Origin: Saccharofermentans sp.
Lineage (GTDB): Bacteria > Bacillota > Clostridia > Saccharofermentanales > Saccharofermentanaceae
Direction of reading: 5' to 3'
Assembly (NCBI GenBank): GCA_024685385.1
Contig: JAIKVV010000052.1
Coordinates: forward strand, 1-64,000
Length of the DNA stretch: 64,000 nucleotides
Both the position numbers and the translations under genes were made by a program. This document shows positions 51,578-58,974 of this stretch, in pieces. The notes under the pieces are model-generated. The model was not told where the DNA came from and ran no database searches. It worked only from the letters and a program-made list of their open reading frames with translations. Numbering within the stretch: position 1 is the stretch's first letter; every line of letters begins with the position of its first letter.

Positions 51578-52222
51578 ATGAACAAATTCAAAGATATGTT
51601 GAAATACTTCCGAGAAAAGGAAGAACTATCTCAGGCTGAACTTGCCAGTAAGATTGGAGTAAAACCCTCTACTATTGGTATGTACGAAACCGGCGAACGA
51701 CAGCCGAATTTCGAGACTGAAGAAAAAATAGCAGATTATTTCAACGTTAGTCTTGATGTTTTAAGGGGGAAAAGGGAGTACTCAGCTCAACCCATTATTC
51801 TTTTGGAAACAATCGGTAGCAAGGCCTCTTCTGTAAAGATCCCTGTTCTTGGCGATGTTGCAGCAGGCATTCCTCTCAATGCTATCGAAAATATAATCGA
51901 TTATGAGGAAATTCCTGAAGAGCTCGCTTCCCAGGGAGAGTTTTTCGGTCTGAGAATAAAGGGGGATTCAATGGAGCCCAGGATCTGCGATGGTGATGTG
52001 GTAATCGTCAGGAAGCAAGAAGATGCTGATTCCGGTGACACTATCATCGCCTGTGTAAATGGTGACTATGCTACCTGCAAAAGATTGGTTAAGCAGTCAG
52101 ACTGCATCATGCTGGTATCCTTGAATAGCAAATATGCACCCATGATATATACCAAAGATGATGTTATCAACATGCCGGTAACGATCATCGGCAAGGTGGT
52201 TGAACTCAGGGGGAAGTTATGA
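51578..52222 (+). CDS. CI-like repressor with S24 autoprotease domain
   Basis: 214 aa from the ATG at 51578 with AAAGGAATGTCAT; the track start would precede the -10 box. N-terminal XRE HTH ('LSQAELASKIGVKPSTIGMYETGERQPN'). The C-terminal LexA/S24 domain has cleavage region 'LGDVAAGIP', Ser in 'KGDSMEPRI' and Lys in 'ATCKRL'. RecA-stimulated self-cleavage should induce the prophage after DNA damage. Confidence 0.92.
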   Translation: MNKFKDMLKYFREKEELSQAELASKIGVKPSTIGMYETGERQPNFETEEKIADYFNVSLDVLRGKREYSAQPIILLETIGSKASSVKIPVLGDVAAGIPLNAIENIIDYEEIPEELASQGEFFGLRIKGDSMEPRICDGDVVIVRKQEDADSGDTIIACVNGDYATCKRLVKQSDCIMLVSLNSKYAPMIYTKDDVINMPVTIIGKVVELRGKL

Positions 52223-52250
52223 ATAAAATGTGGCATTTCTGAATGGTTGC

Positions 52251-52279
52251 TTGACGGGATCCTCGGGTGATTATAGAAT
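52251..52279 (+). promoter_or_regulatory. Promoter of the NYN-domain gene
   Basis: TTGACG (52251-52256) and TAGAAT (52274-52279) with a 17-bp spacer. It is outside the CI operators, so likely active in the lysogen. Confidence 0.65.
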
Positions 52280-52285
52280 ATACAT

Positions 52286-52371
52286 ACAAAAGCTTCGGCT
52301 TTTGTTAATAAGTTTAACCGCCCAGGACAGTAAGCGCCCTAACTATCAGAGGGAGAGCAGAATTCCTGGGC
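52286..52371 (+). ncRNA. Structured leader of the NYN gene
   Basis: The predicted transcript begins with a perfect 8-bp hairpin with TTCG loop (ACAAAAGC-TTCG-GCTTTTGT, 52286-52305). A second element pairs GCCCAGGA (52320-52327) with TCCTGGGC (52364-52371) around an inner CCCT/AGGG. The ribosome binding site GGAGG follows. The first hairpin could alternatively end CI transcription. Confidence 0.45.
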
Positions 52372-52393
52372 ATTACTATTTGTGGAGGTCGAT

Positions 52394-53080
52394 ATGATTA
52401 GGACAGCTATTTTAGTAGATGGTGGTTTTTACAGGAAGAGAGCCAAAGTATTAAAGGGTGAGCTTTCAGGAAAAGATCGCGCAAAAGAATTATTTCAATA
52501 TTGCATGTCGCATATAAACGGCAAGAATTACGATGGTAGCAAAAATGAAGAAAAACAAACACTTTATCGCATTTTCTATTATGATTGTATGCCATTGAAT
52601 AAGCGTTATGTCTTTCATCCTCTAAGCAAACAAAATGTAGATCTTGGTAAATCTGATTCATTTGACTGGACGGAATCAATGTTTAATGAACTTAGGAAAA
52701 CTCGAAAAGTTGCATTAAGGTTGGGAGAATTATCTACTTATTCTAATTACAATCTTAAACCTTCAGTAACAAAAAACTTGTTTTTGGGGAAGATCAAACT
52801 TGAAGATATTAAAGTGAACGATTTTGAATTAAATATCAAGCAGAAGGGCGTTGATATGAAGATTGGTATCGATATTGCTTCTCTAGCATATAAGAAGCAG
52901 GTTGATCGAATAATATTGATTGCAGGCGATAGCGATTTTGTTCCTGCAGCAAAAACGGCTCGAAGAGAAGGCATTGATTTCATATTGGATCCGATGTGGA
53001 CTAAAATAAACGACAATTTATTTGAACACATTGATGGATTAATGAGTGTTTGGCCCGATCCTTCGAAAACTACAAAATAA
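52394..53080 (+). CDS. NYN-domain (LabA/DUF88-like) putative RNase, prophage cargo
   Basis: 228 aa from the ATG at 52394 with GGAGGTCGAT. NYN signature: 'TAILVDGGFYRKR' (first Asp), 'QKGVDMKIGIDIA' and 'IILIAGDSDFVPAAKTARREGIDFIL', i.e. the acidic residues of the PIN-like fold. The gene is AT-rich compared with neighbours, has its own promoter and lies between repressor and integrase, the usual site for lysogenic cargo. NYN proteins are RNA-directed nucleases, and some act in defence or toxin systems; that role here is inferred. Confidence 0.82.
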   Translation: MIRTAILVDGGFYRKRAKVLKGELSGKDRAKELFQYCMSHINGKNYDGSKNEEKQTLYRIFYYDCMPLNKRYVFHPLSKQNVDLGKSDSFDWTESMFNELRKTRKVALRLGELSTYSNYNLKPSVTKNLFLGKIKLEDIKVNDFELNIKQKGVDMKIGIDIASLAYKKQVDRIILIAGDSDFVPAAKTARREGIDFILDPMWTKINDNLFEHIDGLMSVWPDPSKTTK

Positions 53081-53130
53081 AAACCTTCCCCAATGCACCA
53101 CCATCGGAGAAGGCAAGAAAGGAATCGTGT

Positions 53131-53172
53131 GTACAGTGAACGAACGTACTGGCAATTCCACGTTCATTGTAC
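53131..53172. repeat. Inverted repeat upstream of the integrase gene
   Basis: GTACAGTGAACG (53131-53142) and CGTTCATTGTAC (53161-53172) pair at 11 of 12 positions, ending 40 bp before the integrase start. Likely a regulatory hairpin or binding site. Confidence 0.55.
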
Positions 53173-53211
53173 CACATTCCTACATATTTTAATAACGAGG
53201 AGGAATGTACA

Positions 53212-54369
53212 ATGTATCAACATCACGATATCCCACAACCCAAGTGGGATGCAAAAAACAAGAAATGGATCCTGTCCATTATGATCAAAGGCAGAAGAAA
53301 GCAATTCACGTCCAGCCTGAAGGGTATGCCGGGCAAACGGATCTGCCGTGAGAAAGCAGCAGAGTGGATTGAATCAGGTTGTGAAAACACGAACAATTCT
53401 ACTGTCAGCAAAGCTTTCGATATCTATATTAAGGAATACCGAGCACGATTTGGGGATAATGAGCAGCTGGTAAATATCGAGAGTGTGGGAAGAGTATTTA
53501 TTCTACCTGCTATCGGCAATTACAAATGTTCCAGGATAACTCTGGATGATTGGCAGGATATCATCAATAACGCTAAGCCTACTGTATTTGTTCGTAAGGA
53601 CGGTACTACATATCAGAGGACTGAGAAACTCTCCAAGAAATATTTGAACAATATAAGGGGTGTTATCATGACCTTCTGCAAATGGGCAGTTCCGAGGCAT
53701 TACTTCAAAGACTATCCCAATGGTTTATACATTCCATCAGGAGCTCCTACGAAGGGAAAGGAAATACTCCAACTGTCAGATATAGAGAAACTGTTTAAGA
53801 ATCCTACAGGCCTGTGGTACGAGCGAGCCCTGATGATCGAGGTCCTTACCGGATGGCGTCCGGGGGAAGTACTGGGGCTCCAGAAAAGCGATTACGACCC
53901 GGAGACCGGACTCGTCGTGATAAACAGATCCGTTAATGCCAGAGGAATGATCACTCCCGGCAAGAACAAGAACGCACATCGAGCAATGGAGTTAACTCCG
54001 GAAGTTAAGAGGATCCTCGATGAACAAATCGCAGAAACGGAATATCTTGACTCCGAATGGATATTCTGCAATCAGATCGGATGTAAGGCAAGACAGGAAG
54101 CCGTCCGAAGATGCTGGAGAGCTATAGTAAAACGCAAAGGACTCCCGGAGAATACCTCTCCCTACTCCCTGCGTCACACTTTCTACACGCATACCGAAGC
54201 ATATCTACCTGACAGAGTGATTAAATCGGTCTTCGGACATAGCGAGAAAACTGATGGACACTCAATATATGGTTCACATGTTATCTCCGAGGAAGCACAC
54301 GAGGCAGCACAGAAGCTTTCTATCACACCGATATATCAAACTGCTTTCAACAAGAAAAAAGCGGAGTAA
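53212..54369 (+). CDS. int: Tyrosine recombinase (phage integrase)
   Basis: 385 aa from the ATG at 53212 with GGAGGAATGTACA; the track start is 15 codons upstream. N-terminal arm-binding domain ('PKWDAKNKKWILSIMIKGRRKQFTSSLKG'), SAM-like core-binding domain about 60-185, catalytic domain with Arg in 'LTGWRPGEVLGLQ', 'YSLRHTFYTHTEA' (Arg-His) and 'FGHSEKTDGHSIYGSH' (His, Tyr nucleophile). Stands 80 bp from attR. No excisionase gene was recognised. Confidence 0.93.
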   Translation: MYQHHDIPQPKWDAKNKKWILSIMIKGRRKQFTSSLKGMPGKRICREKAAEWIESGCENTNNSTVSKAFDIYIKEYRARFGDNEQLVNIESVGRVFILPAIGNYKCSRITLDDWQDIINNAKPTVFVRKDGTTYQRTEKLSKKYLNNIRGVIMTFCKWAVPRHYFKDYPNGLYIPSGAPTKGKEILQLSDIEKLFKNPTGLWYERALMIEVLTGWRPGEVLGLQKSDYDPETGLVVINRSVNARGMITPGKNKNAHRAMELTPEVKRILDEQIAETEYLDSEWIFCNQIGCKARQEAVRRCWRAIVKRKGLPENTSPYSLRHTFYTHTEAYLPDRVIKSVFGHSEKTDGHSIYGSHVISEEAHEAAQKLSITPIYQTAFNKKKAE

Positions 54370-54392
54370 TTTTACTTCTATTTTTACTTCTA
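54369..54392. repeat. Right candidate integrase arm-type sites (2 x 12 bp)
   Basis: ATTTTACTTCTA and TTTTTACTTCTA in tandem, overlapping the integrase stop. They match the left-end pair (AATTTACTTCCA) in core WTTTACTTCYA and orientation. Confidence 0.6.
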
Positions 54393-54451
54393 ACAATGTT
54401 ACACAGCTTGGAAACGCAGTAATATCAATCATTTCGAAGAAGGCTTCCACA

Positions 54452-54476
54452 GGTTCGAATCCTGTCACCTCGACCA
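54452..54476 (+). other. attR core (tRNA-Pro 3' duplication)
   Basis: The 25 bp are identical to the tRNA-Pro 3' end (19040-19064). The rest of the tRNA is absent here. Confidence 0.9.
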
Positions 54477-54491
54477 AAACAAATTAAAGGA

Positions 54492-54532
54492 CCCTCAAAC
54501 ACGGTACGACCGGTGTTTGAGGGTTTTCTTTT
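54492..54532 (+). terminator. Original tRNA-Pro terminator, displaced by the prophage
   Basis: CCCTCAAACAC (54492-54502) and GTGTTTGAGGG (54513-54523) form a stem followed by TTTTCTTTT, 15 bp beyond attR. Before integration it would have stood just after tRNA-Pro. Confidence 0.8.
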
Positions 54533-54576
54533 CGAAGTCAGGAAACTGTTGTCTTTATTTCGAATACCAGTTCTGA

Positions 54577-55086
54577 TTATTTCTTCATCTTCGATTCTAT
54601 ATACTTGCAGGCCTGATAGACAGTAACATCCTGATCCGGCATGGGTATGCGCTCACCGGTTACAAATCCTGCGAAACCGTTGACCTCAGATGCATTGTCT
54701 TTGAGGACGAGTTTTTTGCCGCCTGCATAAAAGATGGTCAGCTTCATTCTGTATTCGGTGCTGCGAATAACTCTTCTTTGGTAATCTTCGATCTCCATAT
54801 CCTCGATCTCATCGATCGCGATCTTCTTCCTCACAAACAGTGACGATACCTTTACTGTCGTATCGTCCACTTTGATGACGGCACCGATCGCTTTATCAAC
54901 GAAATAAAGGATCAAAGCCAGAGCAAGCAATACCATCAAAACTACGCATACGATCAGCGCGATCCCGTGAAGCTCGACATTCGCAGAAGTTAAAGGTAAA
55001 AACAGAATTGAAATAAACCACAACACGGGCAATATGATCAAGCTTATCCATATAGGCGTGAATTCGTTTCTGATCTTAAATTCCAT
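54577..55086 (-). CDS. Membrane protein with PH-like cytosolic domain
   Basis: 169 aa from the ATG at 55084-55086 with GGGGGATATT; the track start is four codons upstream. Two hydrophobic segments (WISLIILPVLWFISILFLPL and ALIVCVVLMVLLALALILYFV) precede a beta-rich domain ('VDDTTVKVSSLFVRKKIAIDEIEDMEIED') that resembles bacterial PH-like domains. Function unknown. Confidence 0.72.
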   Translation of the reverse strand: MEFKIRNEFTPIWISLIILPVLWFISILFLPLTSANVELHGIALIVCVVLMVLLALALILYFVDKAIGAVIKVDDTTVKVSSLFVRKKIAIDEIEDMEIEDYQRRVIRSTEYRMKLTIFYAGGKKLVLKDNASEVNGFAGFVTGERIPMPDQDVTVYQACKYIESKMKK

Positions 55087-55167
55087 AATATCCCCCAATT
55101 ATTCTCAATGTTTTGGTTTCCCTTATCCGCGATTATATCATACCGGGAGCGGAAACTCCTCTTTTCG

Positions 55168-55197
55168 AAAAAAAGGACTGCCCCGCGGGACAGCCCT
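55168..55197 (-). terminator. Terminator of the Ser/Glu-rich lipoprotein gene
   Basis: On the minus strand GGGCTGTCCC and GGGGCAGTCC pair, followed by seven T residues. Confidence 0.75.
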
Positions 55198-55230
55198 AAA
55201 TATATTCTCTATATCCTGTTGTTAAATCGA

Positions 55231-56067
55231 TCAGTCCTTGCCGTAGAAATCGTTGAAGGATACGGCCTTGTCGAACTCGTAGATATCGTCTGCGATCTGG
55301 AATTCCTCGTAAGGGCCTACGTTCTCGTCGCTGCCGTCAAAAGAAGGAGCTGCGGGATTCTTGGCCTTGTACATGATGAGGTTGCCGTCTGCATCCTTCT
55401 CGCCTGTCGTGTAGTAGCACTCGGTGCTTTCAACAGTCTTCTTCTCGGGATTATACTTCTGGAACTCAATAACTGTTGTGCTGGCTCCGCCGGAACCTGT
55501 ACGGTAGAATGTGCCGTCCTTCATGTACTGGAGGCGGTTGCGTGCCCAGCCTGCGGTAACGGGAACGATCTTGCCGTCAGAATCGAGAGTGAAGATGCTC
55601 AAAACGCTGATGATGTGGTAGGAACCGTTTTCGACCTTCGCCTCAACATCGCTGATAACGAAGAGCTCTTCTGTGCCGTCCTTGTCAATATCGATGAGTT
55701 CATACTTCAAAACAGAATAGGGATCTTCTGTCAGCTGTGCTGCCTCGAGGATTCCGGAAGGATCTGCGAAATCAGCATAATCTCCGACTTCCTTGGTGTC
55801 AGCCAGAGTCTTGATCTTGTCTGTGATGTCCTTATACTTGTCAAAACCTGTCTTGCCGGCATCAGCCTTGGATTCCTTGCTCTCCTTGCTCTCCTCGGAA
55901 TCCTTGCTTGCCTCGGTGTCCTTGGACTCGGAAGAGGAAGCCTCTGTTGCCTGAGTCGTAGTCGTTGTTGTAGCGTCCGTAGCGGATGTCTCAGCGGGCT
56001 TATCAGCATTGCATGCAGTAAGAGCAAGAGCAGCTACGAGGACTGTGCTTACTAAAGTCTTTTTCAT
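55231..56067 (-). CDS. Lipoprotein with Ser/Thr/Glu-rich linker
   Basis: 278 aa from the ATG at 56065-56067 with GGAGATTTTAAAT; the track start is five codons upstream. The signal peptide ends in a lipobox (ALTAC). A low-complexity linker (TTTTTTQATEASSSESKD...) leads to a globular domain of about 190 residues from 'FDKYKDITDKIKTLAD'. 'YELIDIDKDGTEELFVIS' in it resembles an EF-hand-like DxDxDG loop. Such lipoproteins are frequent in Clostridia. Specific function unknown. Confidence 0.78.
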   Translation of the reverse strand: MKKTLVSTVLVAALALTACNADKPAETSATDATTTTTTQATEASSSESKDTEASKDSEESKESKESKADAGKTGFDKYKDITDKIKTLADTKEVGDYADFADPSGILEAAQLTEDPYSVLKYELIDIDKDGTEELFVISDVEAKVENGSYHIISVLSIFTLDSDGKIVPVTAGWARNRLQYMKDGTFYRTGSGGASTTVIEFQKYNPEKKTVESTECYYTTGEKDADGNLIMYKAKNPAAPSFDGSDENVGPYEEFQIADDIYEFDKAVSFNDFYGKD

Positions 56068-56116
56068 ATTTAAAATCTCCATTCATTTACTATTAGTGTC
56101 TTTCGACAACCGTGTT

Positions 56117-56144
56117 ATTTTACCCGTTTGGCTTCTTTTTGCAA
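56117..56144 (-). promoter_or_regulatory. Promoter of the Ser/Glu-rich lipoprotein gene
   Basis: TTGCAA (56139-56144) and TAAAAT (56117-56122), 16-bp spacer on the minus strand. Confidence 0.55.
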
Positions 56145-56181
56145 TAAACTTTTGCGTTTTGCCTAGAGATAGCCACAACTT

Positions 56182-56216
56182 AAAAAAGCAGCCCCGGACG
56201 TCCGGTCCGGAACTGC
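56182..56216 (-). terminator. Terminator of the deacetylase gene
   Basis: GCAGTTCCGGAC and GTCCGGGGCTGC form a 12-bp stem (two G-U pairs) followed by TTTTTT on the minus strand. Confidence 0.8.
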
Positions 56217-56238
56217 CCTGCTGAATATGTTTCCGTTG

Positions 56239-56934
56239 TCAGATAAATGCCGGCTTATCGAAAACGACTCCTCCTTCGATCAGGCGGTCGATAAAATGCT
56301 TATAGTACTCAGGGATCAGCTCCTCTGTCTCATCGTGCGCATGCAGGAGCAAAAGCTGATGCGAGCCATCCTTGAAGAGCGGTGCCCCGTAAGGCGGCTT
56401 TGGATCTTCGATCCTCTTAAAGACATCTTCTTCGGTAAAGCCGCTCCCCTTCCTTATCTTGTATTCCTCAAAATCGAAAGTCCAGAAAGTATCGATATCC
56501 TTATCAAGTTCCATCTCCTGCCAGAAAGGAAAACCGATCTTCCTGTCGTCAACCTTGTCGAATCCCTTCTCCTTCAGATAGTCCTGCAGAAAGGCTTTAT
56601 TCTCCCCGCCCTTGTTGCCGTATGGGAACCTGAAAGACCTGAACCTGCGCTCAACTCCCGCCTCATCGTAAAGGCGGTCCAAGAACTCCTCGTTCTTCTC
56701 TATCTCGCTTATTGCCTCTTCCCTTGTAAGTTCCGAGAACTGCGGATGCGAAAAGCTGTGATTGCCGACTATCATGCCATTCTGCAGAGCATATATCGCA
56801 TTGGCGCGGCACTCCTCATTCCAGGAGCCGACGGCAAACATTATGACTTCTATGTTTTTCGAGACAAGGTAATCAACTATCGCCTTTGTGTTCCGGGACG
56901 GGATGTCGTCGATCGTAAGCGTTGCGGTTATCAT
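56239..56934 (-). CDS. Polysaccharide deacetylase (NodB homology)
   Basis: 231 aa, AAGGAGGC before the ATG. NodB motifs: 'LTIDDIPS' (catalytic and metal Asp pair), 'GNHSFSHPQF' (metal His pair), 'RSFRFPYGN' and 'HQLLLLHAHDETEE' (distal His). No signal peptide, so it may act in the cytosol or on a soluble substrate. Removes N- or O-acetyl groups from sugars. A TATAAT lies at 56966-56971 and BlaI-like dyads lie farther upstream. Confidence 0.85.
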   Translation of the reverse strand: MITATLTIDDIPSRNTKAIVDYLVSKNIEVIMFAVGSWNEECRANAIYALQNGMIVGNHSFSHPQFSELTREEAISEIEKNEEFLDRLYDEAGVERRFRSFRFPYGNKGGENKAFLQDYLKEKGFDKVDDRKIGFPFWQEMELDKDIDTFWTFDFEEYKIRKGSGFTEEDVFKRIEDPKPPYGAPLFKDGSHQLLLLHAHDETEELIPEYYKHFIDRLIEGGVVFDKPAFI

Positions 56935-57134
56935 GTGATGCCTCCTTGGGATCTATATGATATAGATTATAACTTTTCGCGCGCAAAATATTTAAACATC
57001 CTTTTCGATCGGCAGCAAAACTGTAAATGGGATTTTTGCTAACTGTACAGTTTACGGATTTGCACGTTACAGTTTTGCCGTAAAGATAATCTTCGCCAGA
57101 TGGCGAAGTTTTAAGGCTGTTTTGGAGAAATCCG

Positions 57135-57165
57135 CGAAAAAACAGGCGGACCGGAGTCCGCCTGT
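57135..57165 (-). terminator. Terminator of the hydrogenase operon
   Basis: ACAGGCGGAC and GTCCGCCTGT form a perfect stem, followed on the minus strand by TTTTTTCG. Confidence 0.85.
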
Positions 57166-57187
57166 CTGAAGCTTTAGCTTATTGTGA

Positions 57188-58960
57188 TCAGATCTCGTTG
57201 AAGCCTTCTCTTGCAGCGTATGTTGTGTGCAGGAGCTCGTGGGACTTGTGGCTGTTGGGCTCGCCCAGGAACTTCTCGTAGAGCTCGATGATCTGAGGGT
57301 TGTTGTGAGACTGACGGAGAACAAGTCTCTCGTCCTCGGAGTAGAGGGCCTTAGCTCTCTTCTCTTTGTATGTATCCATGATGTCATCGGACTCGCCGTG
57401 GAGGAAGCACTCTCTGACGTAAGGCTGGCCGCCGCCGTTGATACAGCCGCCGGGGCAACCCATGATCTCGATGAACTGGTACTTGGACTTGCCTTCGCGG
57501 ATCTCGTCGAGGAGGACCTTAGCGCTCTTCATGCCGGATGCGATAGCAACGTTGACTGTTGTACCGTTGATGTCGATGGAAGCTTCTCTGATGCCTGCAT
57601 CGTGGCCACGGACTGCCGTGAACTCGATGGGCTCGGACTCCTTGCCTGTGAGCTTGAAGTAAACAGTTCTGAGTGCAGCTTCCATAACGCCGCCCGTAAC
57701 ACCGAAGATAACGCCAGCACCGGTGTAATCACCCATTATGTCCTGATCCCAATCTTCGTCGGGAAGTCTGTCGAAGAGGATACCGGCACGCTTGATCATG
57801 CGGGCAAGCTCTCTTGTTGTGATGACTGCATCAACGTCGTCAATGCCGTTGACCTTGAGCTGGTCACGCTGACGCTCGAACTTCTTTGCTGTACAAGGCA
57901 TAACGGATACAACGAAGATGTCTTCGGGAGCGATGCCGTTCTGCTCTGCCCAGTAAGACTTGATGATCGCGCCCTGCATCTGGTGAGGAGACTTGCAGGA
58001 GGACAGGTGAGGGAGAAGATCTCCGTAGTTGTACTCTGCATAGTTGATCCATCCCGGTGAGCAGGAAGTGATCATGGGGAGTGTTCCGCCGTTTGTAAGT
58101 CTGCCTAAGAGCTCTGTGCCCTCTTCCATGATGGTGAGGTCGGCACCGAAGTTTACGTCGTAAACTCTGGTGAAGCCGAGTCTTCTCATAGCAGCTGCCA
58201 TCTTGCCCGTAACGGGTGTGCCGATGGGGAAGCCGAACTCTTCGCCAAGAGCTGCTCTGACTGCAGGAGCTGCCTGAGCGATAACTGTCTTGCCTGCTGC
58301 GAGAGCAGCGTCGATCTTGGAGATCTCGGAGTGCTCCATGAGAGCGCCCGTAGGACAAACGTTAACGCACTGACCGCACTGGATGCAGGGGGAGTCAGCG
58401 AAGGAGCGGTTCTCTGCAGGAGATACGAATGTGTTGAAGCCGCGGTTTTCGAAACCTAAGATTCCAAGTCCGTGAGCGTTCTTACATCTCTCGATGCAGC
58501 GGCCGCAGAGGATACACTTGGATGTATCTCTTACGAGTCCGGGAGCCAGCTCGTCGTAGTGAGTCTCGGAATGAACGCCCTGGAAAGCGCCTTCTCTTGC
58601 GCCCGTTACGTTAGCAACGTGGAGAAGCTCGCACTGGCCGTTCTTGTCGCACTGCTGGCAGTTCATGTTGTGGTTGGAAAGAAGCAGCTCTACGCTGTGT
58701 CTTCTTGCGGCTGTAGCAGCGGGAGAAGAGATCTTGATCTCCATACCCTCGGAAACGGGGTAAACGCAGCTTGCTACAAGGCCTCTTGCGCCGGTTGCCT
58801 CAACGAGACATACACGGCAGGATCCCTGGTTGCACTCACCGTGGTTGAATGCACAGAGTGAAGGGATCTCATATCCGCACTTCTTTGCAGCTTCGAGGAT
58901 AGTAAGTCCTTCCTCGACCTGATAGGAGATGCCTTCTATTTTAATATTGATCATCGCCAT
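57188..58960 (-). CDS. hydA: [FeFe] hydrogenase catalytic subunit (HydA/HndD type)
   Basis: 590 aa, AAAGGAGGTTACTACT before the ATG. N-terminal [2Fe-2S] ferredoxin fold (Cys of 'PSLCAFNHGECNQGSCRVC'), His/Cys cluster segment ('HNMNCQQCDKNGQCELL'), two [4Fe-4S] motifs ('CILCGRCIERCK', 'CIQCGQCVNVCP'), then the H-cluster: L1 'ITSCSPGW', L2 'VMPCTAKKFE', L3 'EIMGCPGGCINGGGQP'. It reduces protons or oxidises H2, coupled with HydB and HydC in electron bifurcation. Last gene of the operon. Confidence 0.96.
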   Translation of the reverse strand: MAMINIKIEGISYQVEEGLTILEAAKKCGYEIPSLCAFNHGECNQGSCRVCLVEATGARGLVASCVYPVSEGMEIKISSPAATAARRHSVELLLSNHNMNCQQCDKNGQCELLHVANVTGAREGAFQGVHSETHYDELAPGLVRDTSKCILCGRCIERCKNAHGLGILGFENRGFNTFVSPAENRSFADSPCIQCGQCVNVCPTGALMEHSEISKIDAALAAGKTVIAQAAPAVRAALGEEFGFPIGTPVTGKMAAAMRRLGFTRVYDVNFGADLTIMEEGTELLGRLTNGGTLPMITSCSPGWINYAEYNYGDLLPHLSSCKSPHQMQGAIIKSYWAEQNGIAPEDIFVVSVMPCTAKKFERQRDQLKVNGIDDVDAVITTRELARMIKRAGILFDRLPDEDWDQDIMGDYTGAGVIFGVTGGVMEAALRTVYFKLTGKESEPIEFTAVRGHDAGIREASIDINGTTVNVAIASGMKSAKVLLDEIREGKSKYQFIEIMGCPGGCINGGGQPYVRECFLHGESDDIMDTYKEKRAKALYSEDERLVLRQSHNNPQIIELYEKFLGEPNSHKSHELLHTTYAAREGFNEI

Positions 58961-58974
58961 AGTAGTAACCTCCT

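Larger units (their letters stand above)
19040..54476. mobile_element. Integrated siphovirus-type prophage (about 35 kb)
   Basis: Bounded by the 25-bp tRNA-Pro duplications. It holds integrase, CI/Cro-like switch, recombination and replication genes, RusA, terminase, portal, MuF, scaffold, capsid, tail with tape measure, holin-like genes and endolysin, in conventional order. Both ends and every major module are present and I found no nonsense mutations in core genes, so it may be functional. Recoding sites at the capsid and tail chaperone genes are intact. Confidence 0.95.

Noticed and set aside
53093-53284. 63-aa plus ORF MHHHRRRQERNRVYS
   Set aside because: Overlaps the integrase start in another frame, without a good ribosome binding site.
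54452-54476. Second tRNA-Pro gene
   Set aside because: Only the 3' 25 bp are present; no D arm or anticodon arm.
54274-54477. ORF starting MVEVTGFEPVEAFFE on the minus strand
   Set aside because: Same artefact from the duplicated tRNA end at attR, antisense to the integrase.
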